In this document: in pieces, positions 1-5,210 of the stretch
Layout: each line of letters begins with the position of its first letter
How positions within the stretch are numbered: position 1 is the stretch's first letter
From: an uncultured Gemmataceae bacterium
GTDB taxonomy: Bacteria > Planctomycetota > Planctomycetia > Gemmatales > Gemmataceae
NCBI GenBank assembly: GCA_937922175.1
Contig: CAKZUU010000479.1
Location: 1 to 5,210, forward strand
Length of the DNA: 5,210 nt
Reading direction: 5' to 3'
The notes under the pieces: generated by a model
Database searches by the model: none
What the model was told of the DNA's origin: nothing
Seen by the model: only the letters and a program-made list of their open reading frames with translations
Made by a program: the position numbers and the translations under genes

Positions 1-1
1 G

Positions 2-208
2 GTGACGGCAATCGAGCAAGCCTTCCAGGTCAAGGTCGGCGGAGTCACGAAGGACGGCAAGCTCAGCCTGAGTGTTGCCCGATGCGTGGGCAGTTGTGGC
101 TTGGCCCCGGTGGCCATTGTGGATGATGTCACCTTGAGCAAGACCGAGCCGCACGCCCTGGTTCAGATGTTACAGTCCCTTGTCACCGCCCCGCGAGTCT
201 CGACATGA
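2..208 (+). CDS. hoxE: HoxE, diaphorase [2Fe-2S] subunit of bidirectional NiFe hydrogenase (C-terminal part, 5' truncated by window edge)
   Basis: This is the C-terminal 68 residues of a NuoE/HoxE-type thioredoxin-like ferredoxin. The visible part contains CVGSCGLAP (fragment residues 28-36), the second cysteine pair (C-x3-C) of the [2Fe-2S] site. The first pair (C-x4-C) must lie upstream of the window. The family is usually about 160-170 residues, so roughly 95 residues are missing. The GTG at the left edge is in frame but is internal, not the true start. HoxE is part of the diaphorase module and is thought to pass electrons between HoxF/HoxU and other carriers. The stop codon overlaps the hoxF start as ATGA (205-208). 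The assignment rests on the motif and on the position immediately before hoxF. A generic NuoE is the alternative, but the downstream hydrogenase genes argue for HoxE. Confidence 0.9.
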   Translation: MTAIEQAFQVKVGGVTKDGKLSLSVARCVGSCGLAPVAIVDDVTLSKTEPHALVQMLQSLVTAPRVST

Positions 209-1866
209 CAGAAGCGGAATTGATGGAGTGTGGGGAGAAGGAGCGTCAACGCTTCGAGGCGCAACCGCTGCGGATCGGCTGCTGCATGAGCAGCGGTTGC
301 CTGTCGAACGGATCGGCGGCGGTGCTGGAGGCGTTGAGAGCCTCGGCGCTGGGATCGGATGTGTTCCCGGTGGGTTGCATGGGGCCTTGTAGCCGTGGGC
401 CTTTGGTCTGGGTCAGACGGGGGAGCGAAATCCGCACGTACCAGCAACTCAGGCCGGAACTCGCGGCAAGAGCGGTCGAGGGCGCGATCGATCCTCGACA
501 CGTCGTTTCTCCGGACGATCCATTTTTTTCTCGGCAGCTGCGGATTGTGACGTCTCATTGCGGGGTGATCAACCCCGAGCGGCTGGAGGATGCCGTGGCC
601 GGGGGGGCCTATCGAGCGTTGGCTCAGGTTCTTCGGGAGTGGGAGCCGGCCCGAGTCTGCGAGGAACTGACTCGAAGCGGATTGCGCGGTCGCGGCGGTG
701 CAGGCTACCCCACCGGCGTCAAGTGGAACCTCGTCCGCAAGGCCTCGGGAGGACAGAAATTCGTCATCGCCAATGGCGACGAGGGTGACCCCGGAGCGTA
801 CATGGACCGGGCCGTCATGGAGTCCGATCCTCATCGGGTGCTCGAGGGAATGGCAATTGCCGGCTACGCGGTCGGCGCGAATCATGGCTTCATCTATGTT
901 CGGGGCGAATACCCGACGGCGGTCCACCGCCTCGACATGGCCGTCAAGCAAGCGACTCGACGGGGAATCCTCGGTAAGAGCGTCTTGGGGACCAAATTTG
1001 AATTCCATGTTGAAGTCCGCATCGGCGCGGGGGCGTTTGTCTGCGGCGAAGAGACGGCTCTCATCGCGTCGATCGAAGGGGGCCGGGGCATGCCTCGACC
1101 GCGACCCCCGTATCCCGCCGACGTCGGCCTGTTCGGCAAGCCAACCCTCATCAACAATGTCGAGACCCTCGCGGCGGTCGCCCCCATCTGCGAACGCGGA
1201 GCCGATTGGTTTGCCTCCATTGGTACCCCGACCAGTAAGGGGACGAAGGTCTTCGCCCTGAGTGGGGCGGTCGTAAATACCGGTCTCATCGAAGTGCCGA
1301 TGGGCACGACTTTGCGCGAGATTGTTTTCGATATCGGCGGCGGGATCCCCGGCGGCAAACGGTTGAAGGCGGTCCAGACGGGCGGACCCAGTGGGGGCTG
1401 CATCCCTGAACAGTTTCTTGACACGCCCGTGGACTACGAGTCGCTGACGCGGCTCGGATCCATCATGGGTTCCGGCGGCATGATCGTCATGGATGAGACC
1501 TCTTCCATGGTCGATGTCGCTCGCTTTTTCATGGAGTTCTGCCGGGATGAGTCCTGCGGCAAATGCGTCCCGTGCCGCGTCGGCACCGTCCAAATGCACC
1601 GCCTGTTGGACAAGATCATGGCCGAACAAGCCACGCTTGAGGATCTGGCCTTGCTCGAGGACCTTTGCGATGTCGTGAGGCACACCAGCCTATGTGGACT
1701 CGGCCAGTCGGCCCCCAATCCCGTCCTGAGCACCTTGCGATACTTTCGTCACGAATACGAGGCCCGGATTCAAAACCGCCGACGGCTGACCTCGACACGC
1801 CGACCGCTGGAACTTGTTTCGGTCAACGGTTCCGTCGCGGCCCCCGCCAAAGGAGGTTCGATTTGA
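205..1866 (+). CDS. hoxF: HoxF, NAD(H)- and FMN-binding diaphorase subunit of bidirectional NiFe hydrogenase
   Basis: A 553-residue NuoF homologue that exchanges electrons with NAD(H) in the cytoplasmic Hox complex. An N-terminal thioredoxin-like [2Fe-2S] domain has C27-x4-C32 and C58-x3-C62. The FMN/NADH domain has the glycine-rich GRGGAGYPTG (162-171), NGDEGDPGAYMDR (190-202) and GAGAFVCGEET (274-284). An SLBB-like region covers about 350-400. The C-terminal [4Fe-4S] site uses C451, C454, C457 (SCGKCVPC) and C497 (SLCGLG). Length is close to cyanobacterial HoxF (about 530-540), plus an arginine-rich tail of some 40 residues after the last cluster segment. The ATG at 205 overlaps the hoxE stop by 4 bases and has no clear Shine-Dalgarno, so re-initiation after hoxE is likely. 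ATG 223 (M7) is an alternative start that keeps every motif. Being separate from HoxE, it differs from Cupriavidus HoxF, where the two are fused. Confidence 0.96.
   Translation: MTEAELMECGEKERQRFEAQPLRIGCCMSSGCLSNGSAAVLEALRASALGSDVFPVGCMGPCSRGPLVWVRRGSEIRTYQQLRPELAARAVEGAIDPRHVVSPDDPFFSRQLRIVTSHCGVINPERLEDAVAGGAYRALAQVLREWEPARVCEELTRSGLRGRGGAGYPTGVKWNLVRKASGGQKFVIANGDEGDPGAYMDRAVMESDPHRVLEGMAIAGYAVGANHGFIYVRGEYPTAVHRLDMAVKQATRRGILGKSVLGTKFEFHVEVRIGAGAFVCGEETALIASIEGGRGMPRPRPPYPADVGLFGKPTLINNVETLAAVAPICERGADWFASIGTPTSKGTKVFALSGAVVNTGLIEVPMGTTLREIVFDIGGGIPGGKRLKAVQTGGPSGGCIPEQFLDTPVDYESLTRLGSIMGSGGMIVMDETSSMVDVARFFMEFCRDESCGKCVPCRVGTVQMHRLLDKIMAEQATLEDLALLEDLCDVVRHTSLCGLGQSAPNPVLSTLRYFRHEYEARIQNRRRLTSTRRPLELVSVNGSVAAPAKGGSI
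1851..1856 (+). promoter_or_regulatory. Shine-Dalgarno of hoxU supporting a TTG start
   Basis: AGGAGG lies 6 bases before TTG at 1863. It is an almost perfect anti-16S match inside the last codons of hoxF (it encodes the Gly-Gly of the HoxF C-terminus). It decides the hoxU start: no ATG or GTG in this frame sits at a suitable distance, and the nearest upstream ATG (1665) would add 66 residues overlapping hoxF with no homology to the family. Confidence 0.85.
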
Positions 1867-2576
1867 GCGTTCGCACCTTCACCCTCAACGATCAATTGAT
1901 TACGGCGGCGGCCGGTCAAAGCATTCTCGCTGCCGCTCGGGAACACGGAATCGCCATCCCCACCCTGTGCGAACTCGAGGGGTTGTCCACCGTTGGGGCG
2001 TGCCGGCTTTGCCTGGTCGAAGTCGCGGGAAGCCAACGGTTGTTGCCCGCCTGCACGACGGAAGTGCAAGAAGGGATGACCGTGGTATCGGAAAGCCCGC
2101 GGTTGAAACACTATCGTCAGACCATCCTCGAGTTATTTCTGGCCGAGCGCAACCACGTCTGTGCGGTGTGTGTCAGCAACAATCACTGCGAATTACAGAA
2201 CCGGGCTGTCGAACAGGGGGTGACCCACGTTCGTTTCGATTACCTGATGCCGACTCTGCCGGTGGACATGTCGCACGACCGGTTCGGCGTCGATCACAAC
2301 CGTTGCATCCTGTGCACCCGTTGTGTTCGGGTCTGCGACGAGGTGGAAGGGGCGCACACCTGGGACATCATGGGGCGGGGCTTTCAAGCCCGAGTCATTA
2401 CCGACATGGCCGAGCCTTGGGGCGACTCCACCAGCTGCACCAGTTGCGGGAAATGCGTCCAGGTTTGCCCCACAGGTGCTCTGTTCGACAAACGGGCCAC
2501 CGCCGGCGGCATGGTCAAGCAGCCCAGCTTTGTCAAAGTCCTGCAACATGCTCGCGCCCGGAAGGAGTCTCAATGA
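1863..2576 (+). CDS. hoxU: HoxU, iron-sulfur diaphorase subunit of bidirectional NiFe hydrogenase
   Basis: A 237-residue protein homologous to the N-terminal part of NuoG. It wires electrons between HoxY/HoxH and HoxF. In order: a plant-ferredoxin-like [2Fe-2S] domain with C36, C47, C50, C64; an NuoG-type His/Cys [4Fe-4S] segment, NHVCAVCVSNNHCEL, with H98, C100, C103, C109; and a two-cluster ferredoxin domain with C148/C151/C154/C158 (CILCTRCVRVC) and C192/C195/C198/C202 (CTSCGKCVQVCP). Length matches the usual size of about 240 residues. The start is taken as TTG 1863: AGGAGG lies 6 bases upstream, the overlap with the hoxF stop is TTGA, and the protein then begins (M)SVRTFTLND, directly at the first beta strand. 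The stop overlaps the hoxY start as ATGA. All expected ligands are present. Confidence 0.95.
   Translation: MSVRTFTLNDQLITAAAGQSILAAAREHGIAIPTLCELEGLSTVGACRLCLVEVAGSQRLLPACTTEVQEGMTVVSESPRLKHYRQTILELFLAERNHVCAVCVSNNHCELQNRAVEQGVTHVRFDYLMPTLPVDMSHDRFGVDHNRCILCTRCVRVCDEVEGAHTWDIMGRGFQARVITDMAEPWGDSTSCTSCGKCVQVCPTGALFDKRATAGGMVKQPSFVKVLQHARARKESQ
2562..2567 (+). promoter_or_regulatory. Shine-Dalgarno of hoxY
   Basis: AAGGAG lies 5 bases before the hoxY ATG at 2573, within the last codons of hoxU (encoding part of its RKES tail). It supports ATG 2573 as the hoxY start, although the same reading frame is open for a long way upstream. Confidence 0.75.
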
Positions 2577-3118
2577 GCTCCACGCGTCCCCGCTTGGCGA
2601 CGGCCTGGCTCGGCGGCTGTTCCGGCTGCCATATGAGCTTCCTCGATTTGGACGAACGGTTGTTCGATTTGGCCGCCGCTGCTGATGTTCTCTTCTCTCC
2701 TGTGGTCGATGCCAAAACGATTCCCCCCGAGATCGACATCACCCTTATCGAAGGTGCGGTCGCCAACGAGGACAACCTCGAGTTGCTCAAGCATCTCCGC
2801 GAACGGTCGCGTTTCTTGATCGCCTTTGGCGATTGTGCCGTCACGGGCAATGTCACCGCCCTGCGAAATTTGGCCGGTGGACCGATGCTCGTCTTGGCGC
2901 GGTCGTACCGCGATGAATCGAACCTGCAACCGCAAATTCCCACTGAACTTCCCGTGATTCCCCCGTTGGTGGACCGCGTCGTGCCGATCCATCAAGTGGT
3001 GCAGGTCGATTTTCACATGCCGGGCTGTCCCCCCCACCCCGATCTCATCTGGTACTGCGTTACCGAATTGCTCGCCGGTCGCGTCCCAAACCTGACCGGG
3101 AAATGGAAATTTGGCTGA
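2573..3118 (+). CDS. hoxY: HoxY, small subunit of bidirectional NiFe hydrogenase
   Basis: A 181-residue small subunit carrying the proximal [4Fe-4S] cluster next to the NiFe site of HoxH. Cluster ligands are visible as GGCSGCHMSF (C16, C19), GDCAVTGN (C88) and PGCPPHPD (C152). It is a compact group 3 small subunit. It has no twin-arginine signal and no C-terminal domain with medial and distal clusters, so the enzyme is cytoplasmic and electrons must leave through HoxU. Length is nearly identical to cyanobacterial HoxY (about 180). The start at ATG 2573 is fixed by the ATGA overlap with hoxU and by AAGGAG 5 bases upstream. The same frame is open back to 1814, but that upstream part is a shadow of hoxU. 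The stop at 3116-3118 is followed by hoxH. Confidence 0.96.
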   Translation: MSSTRPRLATAWLGGCSGCHMSFLDLDERLFDLAAAADVLFSPVVDAKTIPPEIDITLIEGAVANEDNLELLKHLRERSRFLIAFGDCAVTGNVTALRNLAGGPMLVLARSYRDESNLQPQIPTELPVIPPLVDRVVPIHQVVQVDFHMPGCPPHPDLIWYCVTELLAGRVPNLTGKWKFG

Positions 3119-3124
3119 AAAGGA
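3118..3124 (+). promoter_or_regulatory. Probable Shine-Dalgarno of hoxH
   Basis: AAAAGGA begins on the last base of the hoxY stop and ends 10 bases before ATG 3135. The spacing is a little long but workable. It favours ATG 3135 over the in-frame TTG at 3111, which has no good motif in front of it. Confidence 0.5.
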
Positions 3125-3134
3125 CACTCCTCCG

Positions 3135-4561
<1,427 letters not shown>

Positions 4562-4565
<4 letters not shown>

Positions 4566-5074
4566 CGCGCTCGCTCGTCATCGGGATTGGGAATCCATTG
4601 CGCGGAGACGACGGACTGGGCCAGACGGTGGTCGAACGGATCGGGGCGATGAACCTGAATGCCGACGCCTTGGCCGTGACTCAGCTGACGCCGGAGTTGG
4701 CCGAGCCGATCAGTTCAGCCGGCACGGTGGTGTTTGTCGATGCCGCCCATGACGAGCCTCCGGGAAAGGTGAATTGCAGCCGTATCAACCCGGCGACGGA
4801 AGATGACGGCCCGATCATGACGCATCATCTGGGACCCGCGACCGTGTTGAGTTTGGCGGAGAAACTCTACGGGCAGTGTCCTCCCGCGTACATCGTCACC
4901 ACAGGGGGCGATCAGTTTCAACTGGGGACGCCGCTTTCGGCTTCGGTGCAGCTGGCCGTCCCGGAAGTACTCCGGGTGGTGCAGGAGTTGTTGCACGGCA
5001 CCGCGATGGAGCGTGGGAACGGGACAATCGGAACAAACAGTGCTCCGAACGACGCGCTGTCGATTTTGGATTGA
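4562..5074 (+). CDS. hoxW: HoxW, NiFe hydrogenase maturation endopeptidase (peptidase M52 family)
   Basis: A 170-residue cytoplasmic peptidase that removes the C-terminal tail of the HoxH precursor once nickel is inserted. The N-terminus carries the family signature GIGNPLRGDDGLG (8-20); D17 aligns with the nickel-sensing Glu16 of E. coli HybD. VVFVDAAHDEP (56-66) supplies D60, the counterpart of HybD Asp62. MTHHLGPATVL (86-96) supplies His88 or His89 as the third metal ligand. The last 25 or so residues are polar, resemble nothing I recognise and probably lie outside the peptidase fold. The start at ATG 4562 overlaps the hoxH stop (ATGA) with GGAGG 6 bases upstream. Position directly after hoxH argues that HoxH is its substrate. 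The symbol hoxW follows from context, since sequence alone would also fit other M52 peptidases such as HyaD/HupD. Confidence 0.92.
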
Positions 5075-5084
5075 GGCGGCCCTC

Positions 5085-5113
5085 TTGCTGCCCATCTGCG
5101 ACGACCATACAAT
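5085..5113 (+). promoter_or_regulatory. Predicted sigma70-type promoter for tRNA-Asp
   Basis: TTGCTG (5085-5090) and TACAAT (5108-5113) are separated by exactly 17 bases. The -10 matches consensus in 5 of 6 positions and the -35 in 3 of 6, including TTG. Transcription would begin near 5120, leaving a leader of about 13 bases before the mature tRNA. It lies in the only non-coding spacer of the window, directly before a gene that is often transcribed on its own. I saw no hairpin with a T-run between hoxW and this point, so read-through from the hox operon is also possible. Confidence 0.55.
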
Positions 5114-5132
5114 TCGAGAGTCCGACGCCAAT

Positions 5133-5206
<74 letters not shown>

Positions 5207-5210
5207 CTGA

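Noticed and set aside
163..1683. A 506-codon open frame on the minus strand, antisense to hoxF.
   Set aside because: It lies opposite a gene with complete, well-known motifs, shows no recognisable domain, is rich in Arg/Asp/His as expected of a complement frame in GC-rich DNA, and has no ribosome binding site of note.
1814..2572. Upstream extension of the hoxY frame giving a 434-residue protein.
   Set aside because: The first 253 residues are a frame-shifted read of hoxU. The family begins near ATG 2573, where a Shine-Dalgarno and ATGA overlap are found.
205..2576. hoxE/F/U being part of a complex I (nuoE/F/G) operon.
   Set aside because: HoxU is only 237 residues and lacks the molybdopterin-like domain of NuoG, HoxF has an extra N-terminal [2Fe-2S] domain, and the next genes are hydrogenase subunits and a hydrogenase protease.
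5075..5132. Rho-independent terminator after hoxW.
   Set aside because: No stable inverted repeat followed by a T-run could be found in the 58-base spacer.

Overview
This window carries most of one operon for a soluble, bidirectional, NAD(H)-linked [NiFe] hydrogenase (HoxEFUYH type, group 3d), followed by its maturation protease gene and a tRNA-Asp gene. Everything lies on the + strand. The DNA is bacterial, GC-rich (estimated by eye) and almost fully coding. The Hox proteins look like the five-subunit cyanobacterial-type enzyme, with a separate HoxE and a HoxF that has its own N-terminal [2Fe-2S] domain. The phylum cannot be fixed from the window. The tRNA lacks an encoded CCA tail and a TTG start is used; an environmental lineage such as Planctomycetota is possible but unproven.

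Layout: the 3' end of hoxE (to 208), hoxF (205-1866), hoxU (1863-2576), hoxY (2573-3118), hoxH (about 3135-4565), hoxW (4562-5074), a 58-base spacer with a good sigma70-like promoter (5085-5113), and tRNA-Asp(GUC) (5133-5206). Four of the five gene junctions are exact 4-base start/stop overlaps (ATGA three times, TTGA once). Four of the five genes that start in the window have a visible Shine-Dalgarno motif, and three of these motifs lie inside the last codons of the preceding gene. This suggests tightly coupled translation of a single polycistronic mRNA.

How the genes work together: HoxH holds the NiFe active site and HoxY the proximal [4Fe-4S] cluster, forming the hydrogenase module. HoxF (NAD(H), FMN, Fe-S), HoxU (multiple Fe-S clusters) and HoxE ([2Fe-2S]) form the diaphorase module, which is homologous to the NuoE/F/G electron-input arm of complex I. 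HoxW would cleave the C-terminal tail of HoxH after nickel insertion. The general hyp maturation genes are not in the window. All catalytic and cluster-binding motifs I could check are intact, so this looks like a functional known system. I found no convincing evidence of a new biological system. The points of interest are fine-scale: the overlap/SD architecture, the TTG start, the ambiguous hoxH start and the tRNA promoter.
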